NCBI GenBank assembly: GCA_902729315.2
Contig: LR746272.1
Location: 434,001-498,000, forward strand
Source of the DNA: Spirodela intermedia
Taxonomy: Eukaryota; Streptophyta; Magnoliopsida; Alismatales; Araceae
Direction of reading: 5' to 3'
Length of the DNA: 64,000 nt
Shown: one piece after another, positions 37,553 to 46,975 of the stretch
How positions within the stretch are numbered: position 1 is the stretch's first letter
Layout of the letters: every line of letters begins with the position of its first letter
The notes under the pieces: model-generated
What the model was told of the DNA's origin: nothing
Databases searched by the model: none
The model's input: only the letters and a program-made list of their open reading frames with translations
Translations under genes and position numbers: made by a program

Positions 37553-37889
37553 CTTCCTCGGCCGCAACGGGTGTCGTTAAACGCCACTGGCACCGTGGGG
37601 GGGGTCTTCCTTATATGGGACGGAGGGCGTGCGTCAGCCGTCGGATCCCGTGGAACTCGCATCAGAATATGCCGGCGGCCGAGGCCCAGGAATATGCCCC
37701 CGGAAGTCCACGTGTAGGACGGAGGTCGCGACAGTCTGCGGCCGCAGTTAAAATTGATCGTGAGGTCCATGGATCGGGCGACGTGGATCAGTGGTCCCCA
37801 TTAAATGGGAGACTGAAACGGAGAGTATCCCGACTCGAAGTGAGGTTACCGCCGTCAGATTTCTCTGGACAGAAACGCCACTAGCCGTT

Positions 37890-38305
37890 GTCGGGGCCCA
37901 AAACCCGGCGGAGCCCACAGCAGGGGCCGTGAACCAGATTCGGGTGGATAAATGAGCCGCTTTGATTTGCTTAGTGGGCCCACAGGACCGGCAACTATAA
38001 ATCCTAATGGGCTATACATCTCCAGCCCATATAGCCCTGACAGGTCGGACCAGTGGATGGCCCATCATTAGCAAGGGCCAACGGCCCACTGAACCAAGCC
38101 CATCTCGCGATACGAATTCGGGCGAATAATACTGAAAGCCCATTGGATAAAAACAACGATAAATCATCGCATGGAAAGTGGGCCAGCCCATAGACCTGGG
38201 GGGCCCACTTTACATCACGACGGTCCATTATCCCCATAGAGTCAAATCTAACATCCAATGGGCGGCCCCTCCGAGAACCGTGGTCAACGACCGGCCCGGC
38301 CCAAT
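37890..38305. promoter_or_regulatory. Cluster of GGCCCA/TGGGCC motifs
   Basis: About a dozen GCCCA/TGGGC elements lie in 400 bases, on both strands, 340-750 bases upstream of the 36920-37552 gene. These match Site II-type elements bound by TCP factors in plant promoters. Which gene they serve is not clear. Confidence 0.45.
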
Positions 38306-38600
38306 GTCGACCGAAGAAAGTGGCCGGTCCTATATTTTTTAAGGTCAACCATCCAGCGAAGACCGGGCTCCGCGTGGGTGAAGACGGTCCGGTCCATCAG
38401 GCGGAGACCATGTTGAAGCCGATTAGGGCAGACAGCAGGGGCCCATCGAGGCCCCCCCGAGAAATTCTGGTATTGACTTTTACAACCCCCCAAAGATGAA
38501 ATCATTGAACTTAACTCGGGGGCCACTCCGTCATCGGTCATCCCCCTCGGCCTTCCGAAGCGTGTGAACATAGAGAAGCGGACCTTTTCCATGATCATGA

Positions 38601-38651
38601 CTCTCCTCTCTCTCTCTCTCTCTCTCTCGTTCTCTCTCTCTCTCTCTCTCG

Positions 38652-38710
<59 letters not shown>

Positions 38711-38729
38711 CCTCTCTCTCCCTCTCCCC
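38601..38729 (+). repeat. Long CT-rich microsatellite
   Basis: About 129 bases of almost pure CT with a few interruptions. It is complementary to the GA tract 118 bases downstream. Confidence 0.95.
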
Positions 38730-38844
38730 CGTCTTCTGACGATGAGGAGAAGTTGCACCCGTGGACTGGGGTCACTACCTCTGGATGGTCGAGAGAGAGA
38801 GAGGGGGAGCAGGACATTGGACTGGTCTCACCGGTTCTCCCCTG

Positions 38845-38846
<2 letters not shown>

Positions 38847-38898
<52 letters not shown>
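38847..38898 (+). repeat. (GA)n microsatellite, complementary to CT tract
   Basis: About 26 uninterrupted GA units. Together with the CT tract at 38601-38729 it forms a potential long hairpin. Confidence 0.95.
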
Positions 38899-38901
<3 letters not shown>

Positions 38902-39422
38902 TTTCAGCGAAAAAGTCAACACGAGAAAAGTCAAACTCAATCGAGGATAGCGAACGGGTTTCTCACCAAATCTCGAGAATCATTCCCGCCGTGTGATGTC
39001 CCAATTACGGAAGTCAAATGGCGAACAGGTCGTCATTGGGAGCACCTGCTTGTTAACCCGCTACAGTGAATGTAATCTACGATTACAGGTACATAATCTC
39101 TCGAAGCTTTGAGAAGGCAAAATGCGTCCATTATTGTAAGCATGAGGTGGACGTGGTGGGGTGTGGGGCGGACGCTACGGTCTCCAGCCTCGTGTGAATT
39201 CAGACCGACAATTTCTTCGCCATGCATTTCCTCTTAAAGGCGCAAGGGGGAGGGGGGATTTAGAGAGAGAGAGAGAGAGAGAGAGAGGTGGTGGGTTTAG
39301 CTACGTCGAGATGTAAATGCATGGAGACGAGCATGTAGATTCAAAGAAGACGGGTGATGAGTTGGGGGCGCACGCGTTCTCTCCCGGTCAAAACCATTGC
39401 CCGCGAGCATTGTCCCAATACG

Positions 39423-39423
39423 G

Positions 39424-39461
<38 letters not shown>
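39423..39461 (+). repeat. Compound (CT)n(CA)n microsatellite
   Basis: About 11 CT units run directly into about eight CA units. Confidence 0.9.
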
Positions 39462-40212
39462 TGCTCACACCTCGTCCCGTAGAAGCGACGTCGTTCCTCA
39501 GCTAGTTCCCACGGTTCCTCTCGCTTTCCAGGGCCTTGTTTATTGTGCTAACCAATGGGTCGATGAAGACAAATCAGGCTGTTTTCATCTCCGGGTTCCT
39601 TGAGATGCCCAAGACCAGTCGCCCTTCTTGCGTGGATGGTAGATTCTTCTCTCATTTGACGGGCAATTCAGCAAGATATGCATATTTTTCCGAGTTTCGT
39701 ACCTCTGACGTTCAGTATTGGCTGATTTTATTGAAAACTCTACAGGTGTCAACGGGGCGAATAGTCCGGAGCTCAGCTCGGGCTTGGGGATTTGACCTGG
39801 CCGGAGTAGTCCAACCTCCGATGAAACAATAGATCTTAGAAAAGTATTATTTAGACATTTCGCAGCGGTTCAATCTCTCTCTTTCTCTCTCTCTGTGCCG
39901 CCCGCATCTCTCTACTTCTCCCTCTCTCTCGGGGATAAGTGGGCTGGATAGTGGGGAGCTTAACATGTGGAAAAGGTGGCGAGAGACGCTCCCAACGGGC
40001 TCGAGGTTTAGGGAGGGAGGAGAGGGTGGCGGCGGATCTACCACCGACCTATCTTTGGTCTGACCGGCGAGGACTCTCGTACGGTAGGGGCCGGTGCCCA
40101 GCAGCCATGCAGACTATTCTCGTAGAATCGTCATGCGATGTTTTCCTATACATTTCACAATTTGGTTTGACTCGTTCCCCTTCGAGAGCCAGATTCTCAG
40201 AAGAAAAAAGTT

Positions 40213-40215
<3 letters not shown>

Positions 40216-40254
<39 letters not shown>
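40216..40254 (+). repeat. (GA)n microsatellite
   Basis: About 19 uninterrupted GA units in the gene-poor region upstream of the FMO1-like gene. Confidence 0.9.
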
Positions 40255-40257
<3 letters not shown>

Positions 40258-42263
40258 GGGGAGGGGAGAGAGAGAGAGTCGTCGTTAGGTCCCTTCAACG
40301 GCGGCAAGTAGCAGGCCGGAAGAAAGACTGGAGAAGTTGAATTGAGGTGGTTTTGATTTGACCGGCGGCGGACCGGGGAAGGTCTAGGGATGGAAAATGT
40401 TATCCCCATGATAGAAGTTGGTGTGCAGAGATGTCCCTTTTCATCTCGTCTTCGCGCCGACTTTCCCACAGGTATTGCGGAGCTTTATAGAGATTATGAT
40501 GTGCCTGTTGTTTTAGAGAGAGAGAGAGACAGAGAGACAGAGAGAGAGGAAGGAGGCGGAAACCACGGAACGAGCCTCTGGAAACATAACGTGATAAGTT
40601 TATTCCTCCGTCACGAGATTACGTTCATCAGCTTGAATTCAACTCTCGGACTTGTCTCTCGAGCTTCTCCTAGTCGCCGCTTTGAATTTCTAGAGGGAGA
40701 GAGACTCCTCAGTAAAGATCGCCAGCTCCTCGAGTGTTAGGACTCTTTCTCTCTCTCTCTCCCCCTCTCTCTGTCTGTGTGGATGTGCGTCTGAAGAGGT
40801 TTCCAATTCAATCCACACACTTCTTCCCCTTACGATTCCATGCCTGCACACACAACCCCCCCTTCTCCTCCCACGGGATAGATCAGGCGGACGAATAAAT
40901 AAATAATAATAATAATAATAAAAAATGGACAGATAGTTTCCCTCCGGACAATATTAGTCAGACGGAGCGGTCAAAGAGATCAGTTACGTGTAGGGTCTCG
41001 CAAAATCTCCTCGTCATGACGTCGTACTGCTTTCTTCCTTGCTCCCGAGTATCTCCTCCGGCGGTGTCCGCATCATCATCGCGGTCTCCGTCTTCTCGGT
41101 CTTCTTCTTCTTCTTCTTCCTCTTCTTCTGCTGCTGAATTCTCCGTCTCCTGGGAAGACTTTTCCCGGCCGATTCCCGTTGGTTTGCTGCCCGGCCACGT
41201 GCTCGGGATGGGATGTGGAACGAGTCTTGCCCGGGGAGGAGACCTCTACGGAGAGCGCATGGTGGGGAGGAGACGGGGGAGGAGGGTCAAATATTTTAAG
41301 GTAACCGCAGCCTGTTCAGATTAATATACCCGATATACTGATCTTGGCCATCAGTGGGCATTCGTCACGAAGATGTTTCGAAAGTGATGGAGAGAGGCGG
41401 AGAAAGACCGAGGAAGAGAGAGAGAGAGACAGAGAGAGAGAGAGATCGAGGAGGAGAGAGAGACAGAGACAGATCGACGGGAAGAGAGAGAGCGAGACAG
41501 ACAGACATACAGAGAGAGAGGAATCGAAGGAGAGAGACGGGAGAGATAAGGGAATCGACGGAGGAGAGACGGGAGAGAGAGGGATCAAAGGGGAGAGAGA
41601 GAGAGAGAGAGATGGGGGAAGGGGGATTCCTGATGGCAGTTGGGTGGGGGAGAACATACGTGGACAGAGCAAGTGGTTCTCCATAAAATCAAAGTCGCGA
41701 GGAAGACATAATAGTCAATGTGCCAATACAATAGGCGGGCGGCGAAGCCGATGATGTATTTCCCACGTGCCAGATGCCACATGGCAAACTTGTTTCCCCT
41801 CTCTCTCCAAAACATGGGAAGCACCTGCGTATTTGTTTCTCAACTGTCGGCGGGCAATCTTCCCCCGTGGGACAAAACCTTAACGAGGAGATCAGACAAC
41901 GACAGGACATATAGACATGCTCTTTCCGGAAATAGATCCTTTGAGAAAGAGGGAGAGAGCTAGGTCAACCCTAGAGACCCAGGAGAGTTTCTTCCCTCTC
42001 TGCCGGCTCCGAAGCGTGGGAGAGCTTCTGTCTCAGATTCATGGAAACCCCACAACATCTTCGCCCTCTTCCCCTCCGTTCTGGACGGCGCCCGCCGAGA
42101 CCGGAGGTGGAGGGGGAGGGAGGGAGGGAGGGCCGTCATCTGCGAGGGTCCTCGTCGTCCACCGACTTCTCCGCCACCATCTGTCAGCGCGACCTGCCCC
42201 CGTCTCCATTGTAACACGTCATCTGGTGGGGGTCGTCTGTGCATCTCAGGCCACCCGCAAGCT

Positions 42264-42270
42264 TATAAAT
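42264..42270 (+). promoter_or_regulatory. Probable TATA box of FMO1-like gene
   Basis: TATAAAT lies 152 bases before the start codon at 42416, which would leave a leader of about 120 bases, rich in GA. A W-box core (TTGACC on the minus strand) lies at 41963-41968, the kind of site bound by WRKY factors. Confidence 0.6.
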
Positions 42271-42415
42271 ACCCCCTCTCCTCCGTCTACCTTCTTCCCC
42301 ATTCCAACGCAACCATCTGCAAGAGCGGGAACGAGAGAGTGAGAAGAAAGAGCCAGCGGCGGGGCTTAGAGAAAGAGAGAGTAAGGGAGGGAGAGCTTGT
42401 CAACACCGGGCAACC

Positions 42416-44395
42416 ATGGCTAAGGTCCTGAAGGTGGGGATAGTGGGAGCGGGCATCAGCGGGCTGGCGGCGGCGAAGGAGCTGGCTCAGTATGACCCCG
42501 TGGTCTTCGAGGCGACGGACTCCATCGGCGGCGTGTGGCGGCACTGCTCATTCAGGACTACGAAGCTGCAGACTCCGCGCATGGACTACGAGTTCTCCGA
42601 CTTCCCCTGGGAGGACCGCAGCCAGTCCTTCCCCACCCACGCCGAGATCGTGGAATACCTCCATGGCTACGCGACTCACTTCGACCTGTGGCGCCACATC
42701 CGCCTCAACTCCAAGGTGGTGGAGCTCCGCTTCCTCGGCGGCCGTGAGGCCTCCTCCGCCGACCTCTGGGGCTCCGGCGGGAAGCCCCTCCCCGGCCAGC
42801 CCATGTGGGAGGTCGGCGTCTGCACCGGCCAGTCGGCGACCGTGGAGGTAAAATCTCCGTCCATCCATGCATCCATCGATCTACCGATCTCCTTCCCTCC
42901 TACACCCCCCGCCGATCGATATATCCTCCGGCCATGGGCGCTGAGCAATCTCCGTCTTCCTCCTCCTTGCAGTGGTACAGGTTCGAGTTTTTGGTGATGT
43001 GCATCGGCAAGTACGGCGACGTGCCAAAGATGCCCTCCTATCCTTACAAGGGAGGCCCCGATGTATTCCAGGGGAAGGTCATGCACACCCTGGACTACTG
43101 CAAGCTCGACGAGGAGGCCACCAAAGGGCTGATGAGGGGGAAGAAGGTCGTCATTGTCGGCTACAAGAAGTCCGCCATCGACATGGCCGTGGAATGCGCT
43201 GAGGCCAATCAAGGTACAGACGACAGGAAACAACGCCGGCCGTACGAATGAATATAAGGGCTCCATGAAACACGAATAGGGTTACAGAGTTCTGTCTGTT
43301 TGTCTGTGCAGGGGAGGACGGGCAACCATGCACGATGGTGATCAGAACCCTGCACTGGACGGTGCCCCACTACTCCATCTGGGGGCTCCCCTTCTTCCTC
43401 TTCTTCTCCACGAGGTCGTCCCAGTTCCTCCACGAGCGACCCAATCAGGGAATGATGAGGTCTCTCGTCTGCAGACTCGCCTCTCCGCTGGTAAGACCCG
43501 CTACCGTCGCCCCTCTCAGTTTTCTTGAGTTCCTGGTCGTCACGGCGGCTTCCCTCTGGTTGCAGCGGTCGGGGATGTCCAGGTTCATCGAGTCTTACCT
43601 GAAGTGGAAGCTCCCGCTGGAGAAGTACGGGCTGGTGCCAGACCATCCCTTCGTGGAGGACTACGCCTCCTGCCAGATGGCGATCCTGCCGGAGACCTTC
43701 TTCTCGGAGGCCGACGAGGGGCGGATCAAGTTCCGCAAGTCCTCCAAGTGGTGGTTCTGGGAGAAGGGGGTGGTGCTGGACGACGGCACGCGGCTGGAGG
43801 CCGACGTCGTGCTCCTCGCCACCGGCTACGACGGCAAGAAGAAGCTCCGCTCGGTGTTGCCAGAGCCCTTCCGCGGCCTGCTGGAGGACTCCAACGGCGT
43901 CATCCCTCTCTACCGGTGAGGACTCCGGCGGAGCGCCGTCTTCTTCTTCGTCGTCCTCTTCCTCCTGCTTCGTTAATGATCTCGGGGATGCTCGATTCCA
44001 GGGGGACGATCCACCCTCTGATACCGCGGATGGCCTTCATCGGGTACATCGAGAGCGTCTCCAACCTCCACACGTCGGAGCTGCGGTGCAAGTGGCTGTC
44101 GCGGCTGCTCGACGGCCACTTTAAGCTCCCGAGCGCGGAGCGGATGTTCCGACAGACGGCGGAAGAGACGGAGATCATGAAGAGGACCACCAGGTTCTAC
44201 AAGCGGCACTGCATCTCCACCTTCAGCATCAACCACAGCGACGAGATGTGCGAGGAGATGGGCTGGGAGAGCTGGAGGAAGCCCAGCTGGTTCTCCGAAG
44301 CCTTCAGCCCCTACGGCAGCCAGGATTACACTGAAGAAGCAGCAACAGGAGCAGAAGAGCAGGAGGAGGAGGAGAAGATGGCCGCCGTGAACTGA
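42416..44395 (+). CDS. FMO1: FMO1-like flavin monooxygenase (N-hydroxypipecolate synthase type)
   Basis: Five exons: 42416-42847, 42973-43213, 43312-43490, 43566-43915, 44002-44395; 531 residues, against 530 for Arabidopsis FMO1, which it matches along its length. FMO1 N-hydroxylates pipecolic acid with FAD and NADPH to make N-hydroxypipecolic acid, the mobile signal of systemic acquired resistance. The FAD site is GAGISG (Gly11, Gly13, Gly16). The FMO signature F-x-G-x3-H-x3-Y is at 176-186 (FQGKVMHTLDY). The NADPH region is VVIVGYKKSAID, with the same non-classical glycine pattern as FMO1. Other shared blocks are WGLPFFLFFSTRSSQFLHER, LATGYDGKKKLR, FYKRHCISTFSI and EAFSPYGSQDY. The acidic tail is extra. 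Codons are strongly GC-ending. YUCCA auxin enzymes are a related family but fit less well. Confidence 0.93.
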
Positions 44396-44422
44396 AACGA
44401 CCCAGAGGCCGCTTCCCCACGC

Positions 44423-44428
44423 AATAAA
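44423..44428 (+). terminator. Candidate polyadenylation signal of FMO1-like gene
   Basis: AATAAA begins 28 bases after the stop codon. It is the only canonical signal near the gene end; its use is not proven. Confidence 0.4.
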
Positions 44429-45151
44429 CATACGGTATAAATTAAAAACTAGGGTACCATACGCACATAAGACCCAATAATAAGGCAAACGCCTAATGTT
44501 CGAGATGATTAACCCAGATGGATCATGCGACTTTTAACACCCTCCGGAGGAAAAGGAGCCCCCACCACTACCGCCGCTGTTGTTCTTACCATCGCAGTAA
44601 CGCACAATGACAAGATCAGTACCATTATTTGATTATCCTCCTGCTCTCGTGTCTCCTCAATTCGTCGTCGAAACCCATGGTCACTTCCCCCTCATCTCAG
44701 GCCTATTGTCGGGTTAATGTACGGGAAACCCGGTTCCCGGTCAACTCTGCGACCGGTCGCGGTCAACCATGCTCAGAGTGAACGCCTGGTCGGGAGAGAA
44801 GCTTTAGGGTTGCATACGTAGGTGGTCCAGTCGGTGGTGGGTGTCTCTTCCGCAGACTTGAACCAGGCGGGTTTATCGGGTCTGAGGAGGAAGACCGGGT
44901 TCCACTGTGGACCCGCGCGAACGGGACAGGTGAGGCTGACTCGAGGGGGTCAACCGTTCTGAGTCACCTCAACGCTCTTAGCATACCTGCGTCGTGAAAA
45001 CCCCCACCTTTTCACCCGGTCAAACCATGCAGAGGGGCAGAAGAAGGAAAAGGATTCCAAAACAGAGGTAGTTTGATGAATTAGACGGAACAAGGAAGCA
45101 ACAGGACACCTCCTGTCCCTCCCGGAACCCTCGAAGAGACTGCTCTCATTC
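44429..45151. other. Convergent 3' region
   Basis: This gap should hold the 3' ends of the FMO1-like gene and the proline-rich gene. No repeat array or further gene is seen. Confidence 0.55.
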
Positions 45152-46030
45152 TCACCAGGGCAGCCCGTAGTTGACCAGGCATGGCCGGTTGCTCCCCCAT
45201 TCATGGATCTCCAGAAGGTCCTCCAATGGCGGAGGGCACACTCCCTCTCCGCTCCCCGTCGTCTCCTCGAGGAAACTGGACCACCACGCCGACTCCGTCA
45301 TGCTCAGCCGGTCGCTCCACTCCACGTCGTGCTGCTCCGCGATAGACCGAATTTCGGCCATCTCCTCCTCGCTCATCGCGGGGTGCAGCACGGCCGCGGG
45401 CGGCGGCGGCGGCGCCGCCGCAGCCTTTAGGGGAGACCTCGGATTGCTCGGAGGGGGAGCGGGAGCACAGAGTGTGGCGTGGATCGCAGGGCTGATGGGG
45501 TCTTGGAGGTGGATGTCGACACTCTCGGAGACGGGCGCCGACGGAGATGAAGATGGAGATGGGGCAGATGGTGTAGCGGTAAATAACCCTTTGGGTGAAA
45601 CTGCAAAGGGTGGCGGAGAGGACGGCAGCTGTGGGAGTCCATGCTGCTGCTGCACATCGCCGGTTCGCTTCATGGCCGCGCGGTGGAGCTTTAGGGCAGC
45701 CACAATCTCCCTCCTGGCCTCCGCCATGTCGAGAAGCCTCTGCTGGAACGGCCTCGCGGTGTGGAGTCTTCTCCTGACTTGCTTCCTGGGACGGGGAGGG
45801 GCTCCCGGCGGCGGGCCGCCGTGACCATAAGCTTCTTCTCCAATTCTCCCATGGCTCGAGGACGACCCAACTCCATAGAGAGAGAGCGTGGGTTCTCTCT
45901 GCCTGGAGGCGCAGAGCCGCTTCACCAGGCTTCGGATGAAAGCGCCGGAGAGACGAGGCTCTTCTTTGAGCATCGTCCTGCTCACTTGTGGGCTCCTGTT
46001 CCCATCTCTCGAGCTTCCCTGGCTTCTCAT
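45152..46030 (-). CDS. Proline-rich plant protein of unknown function
   Basis: One exon, 292 residues, starting at the ATG at 46030 (the frame extends upstream from a TTG that is not a plausible start). Two blocks look conserved: residues about 83-121 (RKQVRRRLHTARPFQQRLLD and EARREIVAALKLHRAAMK), a basic helical part, and residues about 219-256 (MSEEEMAEIRSIAEQHDVEW then SAWWSSFLEE). Between and around them are proline/serine-rich, low-complexity stretches. I recognise this pattern from plant proteins usually listed as hydroxyproline-rich-like, but there is no signal peptide, and the basic helix suggests an intracellular protein. The function is not known to me. A (CT)n tract lies 26 bases upstream of the start, and TATATA at 46113-46118. 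Confidence 0.75.
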   Translation of the reverse strand: MRSQGSSRDGNRSPQVSRTMLKEEPRLSGAFIRSLVKRLCASRQREPTLSLYGVGSSSSHGRIGEEAYGHGGPPPGAPPRPRKQVRRRLHTARPFQQRLLDMAEARREIVAALKLHRAAMKRTGDVQQQHGLPQLPSSPPPFAVSPKGLFTATPSAPSPSSSPSAPVSESVDIHLQDPISPAIHATLCAPAPPPSNPRSPLKAAAAPPPPPAAVLHPAMSEEEMAEIRSIAEQHDVEWSDRLSMTESAWWSSFLEETTGSGEGVCPPPLEDLLEIHEWGSNRPCLVNYGLPW

Positions 46031-46051
46031 CCCTGAATAGCCTTCTTCGGC

Positions 46052-46055
<4 letters not shown>

Positions 46056-46090
<35 letters not shown>
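46056..46090 (+). repeat. (CT)n tract at the start of the proline-rich gene
   Basis: About 17 CT units, GA-rich on the gene strand, lying between a TATATA box and the start codon. Confidence 0.85.
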
Positions 46091-46093
<3 letters not shown>

Positions 46094-46922
46094 CTTCCCT
46101 CCCTCCCTCCTCTATATACACCTATCCATCAGAGAAGAAGACACAGGTGGGCATGGGTCCTCCAGGAATTTGTCCTTCTTCCCGGTGTCTGTAGCAAAGA
46201 TGGTAATCTTAGGGTTTCTGGGCTCCTTCCTCAGACAATTCCCCTGATCACGGCAAAAGCCATGGGCAGTCTCATGAAGCCAGCTCAAACGACGGACAAG
46301 CTTCTCAGGCCTTTACAGGGGAATTGGAGAAATCTGAGCTTGGCCACTAACTTGTACGTATAATGAAGGGGATTCCATGTCCATTGAATGAGAAAAAGTG
46401 CATCAGCGATGAAAATCAGATAGGGAGGGATCTCTGGGCAGCTCTGACTCTGCAAGCTCGCGTTACATGGGACCAGGCTAGAGAAAAAGTTACGGAAGGC
46501 TATGGAACTGACAGCCGAATCCACATTTACTTCTGCAGCTCTCTCTCTCTCTCATCTGTTTTTCTTACTACAAATGTTCAGAGGGAAGAACGGTGCCGAC
46601 AAGAAATCCTCCTACGACAGCAGGTTTGAGGGCAGAACGGCGCCATGACCGTCTTCACATCCCAGTCTTTATTGTTTCTACCTGCTGTTTGCTCTCTATG
46701 CTGGATACTTTGCTCAAACCTCTCTCTCTCTCTCTCTCTCTCTCTTCATCTATCCATCTCTCTCCTGTCAACAGAGTAGCATGGAGGACCCTCTGTTACT
46801 ATGTGCCAGGGTGCGCCATGCAATAGGCTTTGCATCTGTAGAGGCAGCAGAAATGTCGCTGGGCAAATAACGCCTAGACCTGCAGACAGTTATTATTGCT
46901 GCCCTTTGCTGCTGTAATCACC

Positions 46923-46975
46923 CTCTCCATCTCCATCTCCATCTCCTTCTCCATCTCCTTCTCCTTCCCCCACCC
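46923..46975 (+). repeat. TCTCCA-type hexamer minisatellite
   Basis: About eight imperfect hexamers (CTCCAT, CTCCTT) in tandem in a gene-poor region. Confidence 0.8.

Larger units (their letters stand above)
37553..42415. other. Gene-poor region upstream of FMO1-like gene
   Basis: A 4.9-kb gap between divergent genes. It contains a dense cluster of TGGGCC/GGCCCA motifs (37890-38305), long complementary CT and GA tracts (38601-38729 and 38847-38898), a CT/CA tract (39423-39461), GA tracts at 39260-39288, 40216-40254 and 41416-41612, and AT-rich parts. A serine-rich frame at 41016-41324 (102 residues) starts with ATG but is coded by CTT repeats and matches no family I know, so it is not called as a gene. 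Confidence 0.55.

Noticed and set aside
38284-38996. Frames rich in Arg-Glu or Leu-Ser
   Set aside because: They are translations of GA/CT microsatellites.
41016-41324. 102-residue serine-rich frame
   Set aside because: Its serine run comes from a CTT repeat and it has no known domain or clear gene context.
42492-42851. Alternative frames overlapping the FMO1-like gene
   Set aside because: Stop-poor frames are expected in very GC-rich coding exons; only the FMO1 frame matches a family.
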